Assembly: GCA_964450955.1 (NCBI GenBank)
Contig: CAYVFI010000047.1
Span: 1-42,222, forward strand
DNA: 42,222 nt
Reading direction: 5' to 3'
Origin: CAYNWT01 sp964450955
GTDB taxonomy: Bacteria > Planctomycetota > Planctomycetia > Planctomycetales > Planctomycetaceae
This document shows, piece after piece, positions 16,221-24,111 of the stretch. The translations under genes were made by a program, and so were the position numbers. Under the pieces are notes generated by a model. That model worked only from the letters and a program-made list of their open reading frames with translations, ran no database searches and was not told the origin of the DNA. Position 1 is the stretch's first letter. Every line of letters begins with the position of its first letter.

Positions 16221-17984
16221 ATGAGACGTAGACCGACACCAACAACAAATCCGATGACTCGCATTCTGATGGGTACCGGTATCCTCATCGGCGGGGGACT
16301 CATCACCTACGCAGGTCTTAGCTACTTTGGTTTCATCAGCCGCGACGCAACGCAACAGACATCCCAGGCGACACCACCAGACCGGACTGGAATGGTCAGG
16401 GTCTGGAAGTCGCAGCGGAACCTGACTGCACTAAGCAGGGTCACCCGGGAAGATGTCGTCGATCAGTCGCGCCCCGAAGACGACCGCGTTTTCTGGATGG
16501 AACGCGCACGTGTTGAAGCGAACCCCGGTTGGATTCTTGACCACAACAAAATCATTGGCCGAGTTCTCGCGAAGAACAAAGAGGCAGACCTGGTTTTTCA
16601 GGAGAAGGACTTTCTGCCGGAAGGAAGCCGCACTGGTATCAGCGCGGGTGTCCCTGACGGCAAGCAGGGTTTCTTTGTCGACGCAGAAAAGATCCCCGGC
16701 CTGCAATTACTTAACATGGGCGACAAGTTTGATCTTCTGGCCAGTCTTCCCGAAGAAGCGCAGGCCAAGCCTGAGGCTGAATACGGTTTGTTGGCTGGGG
16801 GAATTAAGGTGCGAGCCGGCAAACCAATTCCACTTAGCGGTGTCCGCCAACTTGTTCAGGACGCCCAGATGGTCGCCATTACACGCGGCCGTGACATGAC
16901 CACTCAAAGCGTGATGGGATTACCCGAAGAAGAATCCAGAGCACGTCGCAACGACTTAACGACTCAAATCACAATCGCAATCGATCCGGAAGAAGTCGTT
17001 CCCCTTACGCAAGCCCTCGCAGCCCAACGAACAATTCACTGCGTCGCGCGATCGGGCCAAAAACTTGAGGAACCGAAGAGCCGGCAACAGGAACTCGCAG
17101 GGTTGGTTCCTTTCCCCGCCTCCTCGCGATCGCTAACAGCTTTCTCTCGCATCACAGCAGACGACCTCGCGGACCCGGACACTGGCGAACTGCGAGTCTA
17201 TTACTTCAAGCCAGAACTTGTCGGTGAGAACTGGGTTGGTTCAGTCAATGACCTTATCGGCAAAGTCACTGCGCGTGACGTCACAGCCGGATTCATTTTC
17301 TCTCCGGACGATTTTCTGCCGCCGAACGCTTCGCTAACGGAACTTAAAGCATACACCCGCGTCCGGCCAACTGATCTTGTAGATCCACAATCAGCAACCG
17401 AGCTCATCGGGCGCGTTGTCTCGAATGATCTGCCGCAAGGTACGATTCTGACCGAGGATCACCTGCTGCCACCGGATGCCGCTCCTGGCATCGCGGGCGG
17501 AACACCGGCGAATCGGATGGCCATTTCAATCGACATTGAAAGGCTAACCGGCATCGCAGGTCTGGGGCGAGGTGCTCGGTTCGACTTGATGGCATCGGTT
17601 CCGTTCAAGCCGGGCGAAAGCTTCGCAGTTCTGGGTGGCAATGTTGAAGTCAGTAGCGGCGCCATTACCCAATCCGAACTTCGCGATCGAGCCCGGAATA
17701 CGGTTCTCGCCGAAGGTGCGATCGTGGTGGAACCCGGAGAGAAAACGGCAACCATCGCCGTTCGCCCAAACGAAGTTGCAGCCATCACAAAAGCCATCAC
17801 ACTGGAATCGTCAATCTACGCGCTCGCGCGTTCAGGACGAGTCACGGAAGACCTGCCTGCTCCAACCGGTTCTTCAAAGCTTCAGTCAGATCCTGATCCC
17901 ATTGGGAAGCTGACCGTCATTGAAGAAATGGTTGGCGGGGAAAGAAAAGTCCGCGTATTTGCGGACGGGAATAAGGACAACTAA
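16221..17984 (+). CDS. cpaB: Flp pilus assembly protein CpaB/RcpC with an internal duplication
   Basis: The 587-aa product has one N-terminal membrane helix (about 14-38). The conserved unit of CpaB appears twice. Each unit has SAF-like segments (LTALSRVTREDVVD near residue 70; LTAFSRITADDLADP near 308; TRVRPTDLVDPQSA near 376) and an RcpC-type domain. The domain starts with FFVDAEKIPGLQLLNMGDKFDLLAS (about 152) or MAISIDIERLTGIAGLGRGARFDLMAS (about 433) and ends with a PEEV/PNEV...VARSGQ/LARSGR phrase (about 258-278 and 519-538). Typical CpaB proteins are 260-320 aa, so this is a tandem fusion. CpaB is thought to bind peptidoglycan or support the periplasmic part of the Tad channel. The ATG at 16221 lacks an obvious ribosome-binding site. 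Confidence 0.85.
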   Translation: MRRRPTPTTNPMTRILMGTGILIGGGLITYAGLSYFGFISRDATQQTSQATPPDRTGMVRVWKSQRNLTALSRVTREDVVDQSRPEDDRVFWMERARVEANPGWILDHNKIIGRVLAKNKEADLVFQEKDFLPEGSRTGISAGVPDGKQGFFVDAEKIPGLQLLNMGDKFDLLASLPEEAQAKPEAEYGLLAGGIKVRAGKPIPLSGVRQLVQDAQMVAITRGRDMTTQSVMGLPEEESRARRNDLTTQITIAIDPEEVVPLTQALAAQRTIHCVARSGQKLEEPKSRQQELAGLVPFPASSRSLTAFSRITADDLADPDTGELRVYYFKPELVGENWVGSVNDLIGKVTARDVTAGFIFSPDDFLPPNASLTELKAYTRVRPTDLVDPQSATELIGRVVSNDLPQGTILTEDHLLPPDAAPGIAGGTPANRMAISIDIERLTGIAGLGRGARFDLMASVPFKPGESFAVLGGNVEVSSGAITQSELRDRARNTVLAEGAIVVEPGEKTATIAVRPNEVAAITKAITLESSIYALARSGRVTEDLPAPTGSSKLQSDPDPIGKLTVIEEMVGGERKVRVFADGNKDN

Positions 17985-18043
17985 CAGCAGCACTCCTCGT
18001 CACCGACAGAACAAGAACGTCGAGGGCGAATCCAAAACGAAAA

Positions 18044-19324
18044 CTGGTCAAACTCATCGCCACGCCACAGATCCTCATTTATCGCAGCGACCCGCAACTC
18101 GACGACGAGCTTGAAAAGGCTTTGTCAGCAGTTCCTGAAGTTGCTCCTGTCACGCACTACTTCGACGAGATTCGTGCGGCCGCTGACGCCGCGCGAAGTT
18201 ATCTTCCGGAACTCATCGTTGTTGAACTCACCAGTGATATGCGAACGCTGGGTGTTGTGGCCGACGAACTTTCTGCGGCGTCTCCCGGCAGTTCAATTGT
18301 GGCCGTGTTCAGGCCAGATCAACTGCCAGGCAACGTCGCCGAGAGCACGGTGATGATTCAGGCACTGCGGCTTGGTATTGAAGACTTCATCCGTCGCCCG
18401 ATTTCCAGTCGTGACCTCGAACAACTGCTGGCTCGCCGATTGCAAAAGAAGACAACAGGCCCGCAGGCAGTCGGTCGCACGGTTTCGTTCATCAGTAACA
18501 AAGGCGGAGTCGGCAAAAGCACCACCGCCGTCAACGTGGCAGCGGCGCTTGCGGAGAAGCATCCCGAAAAGGTGCTGCTGGTTGATGGTTCTCTGCAAAT
18601 GGGCGTCTGTGCGGCTCAGCTAAACCTACAGCCAAAGACCACGCTTGTGGACGCCTGGCGCGAACGCGATCGGTTGGACGAACTGCTACTGCGTGAACTC
18701 ACCACCGCACATCCCAGCGGCCTTGATTTGCTTGCCGCACCCAAAGCGGCCATTGACGCGATTGATCTGGACGATGCGATTGTGTCGCGGGTCCTGATGC
18801 TTGCCCGGCGAACATACGACTATGTCATAGTTGATACGTTCCCGCTGTTTGACCGCGTGATTATGGCGATCCTGGATCTTAGCGACCGCGCCTACATCGT
18901 CGTTGAGAACGTTGTGCCTACCATGCAAACTGTGCGCGGGTTCTTCGAACTACTGGAAGATGTGGAGTTCTCCGAGGCGAAGCAGCGTCTGGTTCTGAAC
19001 CGATTCACCAAAGCTGGCGGAAATCCAGGTCAGTCAGAAGTCGAGGGATATCTCGAACGCGACGTCGACTTCATCATACCATTCGATCGCGCCGTGGTGC
19101 AGGCTGCCAACATTGGCCAACCCTTCGTATCGTCAGCCGGCCGGTTCTCCAAATCGGCCAAAGCGGTCCGCGCGATTGCGGATGAGATTGAAACGATTGA
19201 AACAGCCGGGCCTTCGCCGCAGGCTGGTGTTTCTGCACCGGCACAACCGACGACACAGCAGCCACGAATTGTCCAGCCAGAGCCCGAAGAGCCTGCTCTC
19301 ATTGACGAGGAGTGGATGGAATGA
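18044..19324 (+). CDS. cpaE: Pilus assembly ATPase CpaE/TadZ (MinD-like)
   Basis: The protein has an N-terminal receiver-like domain and a C-terminal ParA/MinD ATPase with deviant Walker A KGGVGKST (residues 127-134 counted from the TTG at 18122). It also has LLVDGSLQMG and DYVIVDTFP. It localises the Tad machine at a cell pole or site. The first canonical start in frame is TTG 18122 (400 aa), but that lies inside the receiver-like domain. The frame stays open upstream and reads LVKLIATPQILIYRSDPQ, a plausible first strand and helix of the domain. The only common-type start there is CTG at 18044 (426 aa), which I use here as an inference. The gene ends ATGA-overlapped with cpaF. The last 55 residues are Pro/Gln/Glu-rich and probably disordered. 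Confidence 0.83.
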   Translation: MVKLIATPQILIYRSDPQLDDELEKALSAVPEVAPVTHYFDEIRAAADAARSYLPELIVVELTSDMRTLGVVADELSAASPGSSIVAVFRPDQLPGNVAESTVMIQALRLGIEDFIRRPISSRDLEQLLARRLQKKTTGPQAVGRTVSFISNKGGVGKSTTAVNVAAALAEKHPEKVLLVDGSLQMGVCAAQLNLQPKTTLVDAWRERDRLDELLLRELTTAHPSGLDLLAAPKAAIDAIDLDDAIVSRVLMLARRTYDYVIVDTFPLFDRVIMAILDLSDRAYIVVENVVPTMQTVRGFFELLEDVEFSEAKQRLVLNRFTKAGGNPGQSEVEGYLERDVDFIIPFDRAVVQAANIGQPFVSSAGRFSKSAKAVRAIADEIETIETAGPSPQAGVSAPAQPTTQQPRIVQPEPEEPALIDEEWME

Positions 19325-20736
19325 GCGCTGATAAGCCAGGCGAACGCAGACGGTTCTCACGCAAGTTGCTTACGCTTCCTGCAGATCGCATCAAGCCGCG
19401 CGAGCAAAATGCAGACCGCGAACGCAGTTCTCAATCCGTCGCCGCGACGCCAACGGCTCGAGCCGGATCGAATGTTGAGTACCAATCCGTCAAAGGCATT
19501 CTGCACGAACGACTGATTGACGCGATGAACGAGGAAAACGTCCTCGCGCGGCCGGACGAAGAACTGGAGCAGTTTGTCAACGATTTCGTTCGCGACGTTC
19601 TAGCCAACGAAGACTGGCCGCTAAACGAACACGAACGCCGAAGACTGGGCGAAGATCTTGTCGACGAAACGCTGGGCACCGGCCCGCTTGCCGTGCTGAT
19701 GGCTGATCCCGCAGTGACCGATATCCTGGTCAATCGGTTCGATCACGTTTACATCGAACGCTTTGGGCAGTTGGAAGAAACCGACGTTCGCTTTCGTGAC
19801 GAAGAACACCTGGTACGCATCATCCAGCGAATCGCCTCGCGCGTGGGGCGACGAATCGACACGTCTTCGCCCATGGTTGATGCTCGCTTGCCCGATGGTA
19901 GCCGCGTTAACGCAACGCTGCCGCCCGTCACGATTGATGGGCCCACACTTTCCATCCGGCGTTTCGGTCGACGGCGACTGACGGGTGAAGAATTGATGCG
20001 ACTGGGCATGTATTCGCCAAACATGAAACGGTTCTTCGATCTCATTGTCCGCGAACGCAAAAACATACTCATTTCGGGAGGAACCGGATCCGGCAAGTCG
20101 ACGTTCCTGGGGTCCGTTGCTGAGTGTATTCCGGAAACCGAACGCATCGTGACAATCGAAGATGCGGCCGAACTGATGCTCGATCAAAAGCACGTCATCC
20201 GCATGGAAACGCGTAAGCCCAACTTAGAAGGCCAAGGGCAAATCACACAGCGCGACCTGGTCATCAACGCGCTGCGAATGCGGCCTGATCGCATTGTTGT
20301 TGGCGAAGTCCGCGGTCGCGAAGCGCTGGACATGCTGCAGGCGATGAATACGGGTCACGACGGCAGCCTCACAACAATTCACGCCAACAGTCCGCGCGAT
20401 GCAATGTCACGGCTGGAGACAATGGTCATGATGGCTGGCATGGATCTGCCATCACGAGCAATCCGAGAACAGAGTACCTCGGCAATCGATTTCATTATCC
20501 ATGTGCGTCGTTACGAAGATGGAACTCGCCGCGTCGAACGAGTTTCGGAACTGGTGGGGCTTGAACAGGAAGTTCCGCAGTTGCAGGACGTGTTTGTGTT
20601 CAAACGACGCCAGCAAACCGGACGCAATGTCGAAGGCGAGTTCCACGCGACGGGAATTGTTCCGCGAGCCGTTGAAGAACTCCGAAAACGCGGCGTCAGC
20701 ATTCCAATTCAGGAAATGTTCAGGAAGACGTCGTAA
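19321..20736 (+). CDS. cpaF: Tad pilus motor ATPase CpaF/TadA
   Basis: I choose the ATG at 19321, whose ATGA overlaps the cpaE stop, giving 471 aa; an in-frame ATG at 19312 would add three residues. Walker A GGTGSGKS is at residues 253-260. The Asp box and His box are seen in IVTIEDAAEL, RPDRIVVGEVRG and TGHDGSLTTIHANSPRDAM. The N-terminal helical domain of about 110 residues and the following GPLAVLMADPAVTDILVN segment are typical of the CpaF subfamily of secretion ATPases. The first 45 residues are basic and probably disordered. It powers Flp pilus extension, working with TadB and TadC, whose genes follow with one-base overlap and two-base gap respectively. Confidence 0.93.
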   Translation: MSADKPGERRRFSRKLLTLPADRIKPREQNADRERSSQSVAATPTARAGSNVEYQSVKGILHERLIDAMNEENVLARPDEELEQFVNDFVRDVLANEDWPLNEHERRRLGEDLVDETLGTGPLAVLMADPAVTDILVNRFDHVYIERFGQLEETDVRFRDEEHLVRIIQRIASRVGRRIDTSSPMVDARLPDGSRVNATLPPVTIDGPTLSIRRFGRRRLTGEELMRLGMYSPNMKRFFDLIVRERKNILISGGTGSGKSTFLGSVAECIPETERIVTIEDAAELMLDQKHVIRMETRKPNLEGQGQITQRDLVINALRMRPDRIVVGEVRGREALDMLQAMNTGHDGSLTTIHANSPRDAMSRLETMVMMAGMDLPSRAIREQSTSAIDFIIHVRRYEDGTRRVERVSELVGLEQEVPQLQDVFVFKRRQQTGRNVEGEFHATGIVPRAVEELRKRGVSIPIQEMFRKTS

Positions 20737-21584
20737 TGGGTGGGTACGTCCTTCCCATCGGACTGAGTGCGGCTGTCGGTGCCGTGCTATGGTACTGGCG
20801 GCATGCGTTTGTCCGCGAACAGATTCGCCAACGGCTCCGCACGGACACAGTCACAGAAGAAACGACGCAGCTGGCCGAACGCCCCTTCGCGCGGCGACAC
20901 CATGTTCTGCCGTGGATTGTCGGTGCCACCCTTGCCGCACTCGTGATCCTGGCGTTCACCTGGCCGGTCAGTATTGGGATTGCCGTGGGCATCGTGGTCG
21001 CTTTGTTGCTGACTCAGATCGATGCCTGGATTCTGGAACACCGCCACGCGAAGATTGAATCACAGCTCGCTGACTGCATCGACATGCTGGTCGCATCAGT
21101 TCAGGCTGGCGCCTCACTGCAAAGCGCGATGGAGATTGTTTCGAATGATATCGGTCAGCCATTGGAGCGTGAATTGCAGGAGATGGTCGCTCGTTTGCGA
21201 CTGGGCGACGCGCCGCAGGCTGTATTCAACTTGCTGCAGCAACGTGTTCCCATCGAGACGTTTCGATTGTTCTGTACAACGCTGTCGGTGAACTGGGAAG
21301 TTGGCGGCGGCCTGGCCAACACACTGGCGTCCATCGGTCAAACCATCCGCGATCGCATGGCGATTGCTCGACAAATTCGCACGCTAAGTACGCAGGGCCG
21401 CATCACAACTCTGGCCGTTCTGTCGATCACATATTTTCTATTCGCGATGATGTGGCAGAGCGATCCCAGCCGGATGCTTGGGTTCCTCTCGACATCAGTT
21501 GGACAGGGCCTCGTGACCGCCGCACTGTTGGCTCAGGGCATCGGCATTGCGATGGTCGCCAAAATCAGCAGGCCAAAGGTGTAG
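20736..21584 (+). CDS. tadB: Tad pilus platform protein TadB
   Basis: The 282-aa inner-membrane protein has a short N-terminal segment and two helices (about 2-22 and 55-95). A T2SSF/GspF-type cytoplasmic domain follows (about 105-225), with the typical features SQLADCIDMLVASVQAGASLQSAMEIV, GEP-like QPLERELQEMV and LFCTTLSVNWEVGGGLANTLASIGQTIRDR. Two helices close the protein (about 230-250 and 258-278). It forms the inner-membrane platform on which CpaF acts. The start overlaps the cpaF stop by one base (TAATG), which fixes the start and indicates coupled translation. Confidence 0.9.
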   Translation: MGGYVLPIGLSAAVGAVLWYWRHAFVREQIRQRLRTDTVTEETTQLAERPFARRHHVLPWIVGATLAALVILAFTWPVSIGIAVGIVVALLLTQIDAWILEHRHAKIESQLADCIDMLVASVQAGASLQSAMEIVSNDIGQPLERELQEMVARLRLGDAPQAVFNLLQQRVPIETFRLFCTTLSVNWEVGGGLANTLASIGQTIRDRMAIARQIRTLSTQGRITTLAVLSITYFLFAMMWQSDPSRMLGFLSTSVGQGLVTAALLAQGIGIAMVAKISRPKV

Positions 21585-21586
21585 CC

Positions 21587-22495
21587 ATGGAACTACCTGC
21601 ACTCATCGTTGGTATCGTGATTCTGCTCACGATCCTGTTCGTCCGCATGCGGACTATCGGTAAGATTCAGTCGCGACTTGGTTCGATTGACGAAGAACCT
21701 GAAGAACCACCCGTCGTCACCGATCCGGCGTCGGGTTGGCTGTCTGGATGGTTGTATCTTGCCGGGTTCCGTTCGCCGAACGCGGCCGCGGTCTTTGTGA
21801 CTATCACCGTTGCGATTCTGGTGCTCGGCGGGTTCGCAATGTGGCAGTTCCATGCCAGCGGCATTCCACAACAGGGAGCCGACTTGTTGCGATCGATTCC
21901 GGGCGGAGTCGGCAACGTCATGGTTCCTTTCGCATTGGCAATGCCATGGTTGCTGCTGCTAATGCTGGTCATGGTGCCGGTTCTGGTCGTACGACAGTTT
22001 CGTAAGCGTCGAGTCGAACAGGTGGAAGTCGACCTGCCGCTCACACTTGATTTGCTCAACACACTTGCGCAATCAGGAATCGGTTTCGACGCGGCTCTGG
22101 ACCGCATCATTGCGGCTCAACCTGCGGACCGGGTTTTGGTTCAGGAATTGCGAACGTTTCAGTACGACAACCTCGCCGGACGTCCGCGCGTTGATTCACT
22201 GCGACGACTGGCGCGACGATTGCAGGTGCCCGCGTTCTCAACGTTTATCTCTGCCATCATTCAGGCCGAACAAGTCGGCGCCGGCATCGCTCAGACATTG
22301 CGCGTGCAAGCTGCGGAGTTTCGTAGCCGTCGTCGCGAGAAAGCGGCAGCCGCTGCCTTGTCGGTTCCCAGCAAAATGATTTTGCCAATGGTCATTGGAT
22401 TCCTGCCGGGCGTATTTGTCGCCTTGCTGGGGCCGATGTTGTACCAGGCGATGCAAATGATGGGGCAAACGCTTCGCGGCATCGGGGGTGGCTAG
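21587..22495 (+). CDS. tadC: Tad pilus platform protein TadC
   Basis: The ATG at 21587, two bases after the tadB stop, gives 302 aa; a frame open further upstream only overlaps tadB and is ignored. It has an N-terminal helix (about 4-22), two helices around residues 60-82 and 108-132, and a T2SSF domain with VDLPLTLDLLNTLAQSGIGFDAALDRI. It continues FSTFISAIIQAEQVGAGIAQTLRVQAAEFR and ends in a long final hydrophobic segment (about 262-285). It pairs with TadB in the inner-membrane platform. The operon is then interrupted by a tandem repeat before the next gene. Confidence 0.88.
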   Translation: MELPALIVGIVILLTILFVRMRTIGKIQSRLGSIDEEPEEPPVVTDPASGWLSGWLYLAGFRSPNAAAVFVTITVAILVLGGFAMWQFHASGIPQQGADLLRSIPGGVGNVMVPFALAMPWLLLLMLVMVPVLVVRQFRKRRVEQVEVDLPLTLDLLNTLAQSGIGFDAALDRIIAAQPADRVLVQELRTFQYDNLAGRPRVDSLRRLARRLQVPAFSTFISAIIQAEQVGAGIAQTLRVQAAEFRSRRREKAAAAALSVPSKMILPMVIGFLPGVFVALLGPMLYQAMQMMGQTLRGIGGG

Positions 22496-22520
22496 GATGG
22501 TTCTAAACGCACAGCTTTCC

Positions 22521-22659
22521 GTAGTGGACGAGGCAACGAGTCCCCGGCGCAGTGTCGTAGTGGACGAGGCAACGAGTCCCCGGCGCAGTGCCGTAGTGGA
22601 CGAGGCAACGAGTCCCCGGCGCAGTGCCGTAGTTTCGGGACGCGTGGCCTCGTCCAGGA
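22521..22659 (+). repeat. 36-bp tandem repeat array with an inverted partial copy
   Basis: Three consecutive 36-bp units (22521-22556, 22557-22592, 22593-22628) differ at one base. A truncated fourth start follows, then an inverted 14-base match to the unit core (22643-22656, the complement of TGGACGAGGCCACG). Transcribed, the units can pair with the inverted copy. The array lies between tadC and the DUF192 gene. A related sequence lies at 42180-42205. The open frame through the array would encode 12-residue repeats, but I treat it as non-coding. Confidence 0.88.
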
Positions 22660-22678
22660 CAGGGGAGGTCCAGCTCTA

Positions 22679-23098
22679 ATGGCACAGCATACGCATCGGC
22701 TCATCCGCGCCGACAACGGGAACACGGTTGTCGAAGTGGTTCGGGCAGCGACCAACATTTGGTCCCGCTTCGTCGGACTGCAGTTTCGCAGTGCGTTGCC
22801 AAAGAACCAGGGTTTGCTGATCGTACCGTGCAGTTCTATACACACTATGTTTGTCCGATTCGCGCTGGATGTGTTTTTCCTTGCGAAAGACGGAACAGTT
22901 ATCGAAGTTCATCGCGATGTTCGACCATGGAAAATCGCGATGCCAAAGCAACGTTCGCACGCCGTTCTTGAAACAACGGCGGGCGCACTGGATTTGGAAG
23001 CGGGCACACAGATTGCGATCGAATCACCAGCGGATCAGCTACAATCCTCACTGAAGTTTCTCGCGGGCGCGAAGAAATCGGAGGCGACAGCGTGTTGA
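22679..23098 (+). CDS. DUF192 family protein in the Tad operon
   Basis: The 139-aa product matches the DUF192 pattern: WSRFVGLQFRSALPKNQGLLIVPCSSIHTMFVRFALDVFFLAKDG is a contiguous signature between residues 28 and 72, with the conserved IHTMFVRF-like core and a following VIEVHRDVRPW. Family members are small beta-barrel-like proteins of uncertain function that are often encoded near pilus or secretion genes. A good ribosome-binding site (GGGGAGG) lies about ten bases before the ATG, so translation restarts after the repeat array. The GTGTTGA overlap with the following TadE-like gene shows that it belongs to the Tad transcription unit. Confidence 0.85.
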   Translation: MAQHTHRLIRADNGNTVVEVVRAATNIWSRFVGLQFRSALPKNQGLLIVPCSSIHTMFVRFALDVFFLAKDGTVIEVHRDVRPWKIAMPKQRSHAVLETTAGALDLEAGTQIAIESPADQLQSSLKFLAGAKKSEATAC

Positions 23099-24111
23099 AA
23101 ACCTGCCGAAGTACAACGAGAAATTTAGCCGACTCAGGCCCTGAGTCGGCAGGCTCGCTGGAGTCGCTTAGCGACAAACCGACTGAGCGCCTCAGTCGGC
23201 TACATTCCAGCCAGCCGCGATCACCGCGTTCTGGTCAGGCGCTTATCGAATTCGCGTTCCTGATTCCGCTGTTGGTCATCCTTATCGGCGCGACGCTAAG
23301 TTTTGGCCTGTTCTTCTTTCAGGCGAACACGCTGCAGCAAGCTGTTGACGTGGCCGCTCAGGAGATTTCGCGGATGCCGTTTCCGCCAACAGCCGAACTC
23401 GGGCTGGGCGATCTGAACGCAGCCGACACCGCGGTGATGTTTGACACGAACTTCCAATCGCAAATTTACGACGAACAGTTTCTCGTCATTCATGACGCCG
23501 AGTGGGGCACAGGAACCCCATTCAACGGCGATTTCCAGGCCTACCTGGATACTCTGCCGTTGCTGAATCGACTTTTGTCATCAGTGATGGTTCGCGATAC
23601 TTCGTTTGCGGCGGGTGTGACGAGATTTCCCGGAGCCATTGTGACCAACAGCATCACGGGTGAAGAAACTGTTCTGGTTCCACTGGTGACCTACGACCAA
23701 ACTGACGCAACGGAAACAATCGTGCAATGGGTGGCTCCGGTTGAAGAGATTCGGCCGGGCGGAGGTCAGGGGCCATTTAGTCTAACGGCAACCAATACCG
23801 CCGCATCGTTTGTTCCCGGTATGGTTGCACTTCGCATTAACTATCCGGCTTCATCTGCGACCCTTGTCAACCGAACCGGCACCGAGGGTGAAAACATCAC
23901 GCGCGCTGACGATTCATTAATCACAAACGAAAACACAGGCTCGAACTATTCGCTGGCTGTCGGTGCAGAATCCGGTCCGGCAGACACGACCATTCACAGC
24001 GGTCGCTACGGACTGGGCCGCCAGGCAGCTTTGTTCGAAACCAACGGCATCCGGCCATACCGGACTGTGATCTCCGTCCAGGCAATCTACCGACGCGAGG
24101 TGTTCCAATGA
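23092..24111 (+). CDS. tadE: TadE-like minor pilin
   Basis: The start is GTG at 23092, overlapping the DUF192 stop; no later start codon precedes the membrane helix. The 339-aa product has an unusual 46-residue basic, Ser-rich N-terminus that is encoded largely by a hairpin repeat element. The TadE signature SGQALIEFAFLIPLLVILIG follows (residues 47-66), in which Glu53 is the pilin-type acidic residue. The C-terminal 270 residues are beta-rich with many Thr and Asn residues and no recognised domain; they are longer than in standard TadE (about 150-200 aa). Minor pseudopilins of this family initiate or decorate Flp pili. The TGA overlaps the ATG of the TadG-like gene. Confidence 0.82.
   Translation: MLKTCRSTTRNLADSGPESAGSLESLSDKPTERLSRLHSSQPRSPRSGQALIEFAFLIPLLVILIGATLSFGLFFFQANTLQQAVDVAAQEISRMPFPPTAELGLGDLNAADTAVMFDTNFQSQIYDEQFLVIHDAEWGTGTPFNGDFQAYLDTLPLLNRLLSSVMVRDTSFAAGVTRFPGAIVTNSITGEETVLVPLVTYDQTDATETIVQWVAPVEEIRPGGGQGPFSLTATNTAASFVPGMVALRINYPASSATLVNRTGTEGENITRADDSLITNENTGSNYSLAVGAESGPADTTIHSGRYGLGRQAALFETNGIRPYRTVISVQAIYRREVFQ
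23126..23202 (+). repeat. 77-bp triple-hairpin element inside the TadE-like gene
   Basis: Three consecutive palindromes: 23128-23150 (11-bp arms, GCCGACTCAGG, one-base loop), 23163-23175 (GTCGCT/AGCGAC, one-base loop) and 23179-23199 (CCGACTGAG/CTCAGTCGG, three-base loop). TAGCCGACT at 23126-23134 and its complement AGTCGGCTA at 23194-23202 close the element. It looks like a REP/MITE-type palindromic element fixed within the coding sequence. Confidence 0.85.

Noticed and set aside
22521..22628. CRISPR-like array
   Set aside because: The 36-bp units are directly adjacent without spacers and there are no cas genes.
22488..22679. Open frame of 63 codons through the tandem repeat, giving a 12-residue protein repeat
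   Set aside because: It is made almost wholly of the DNA repeat, whose length happens to be a multiple of three; the composition and lack of conserved ends suggest non-coding repeat DNA.
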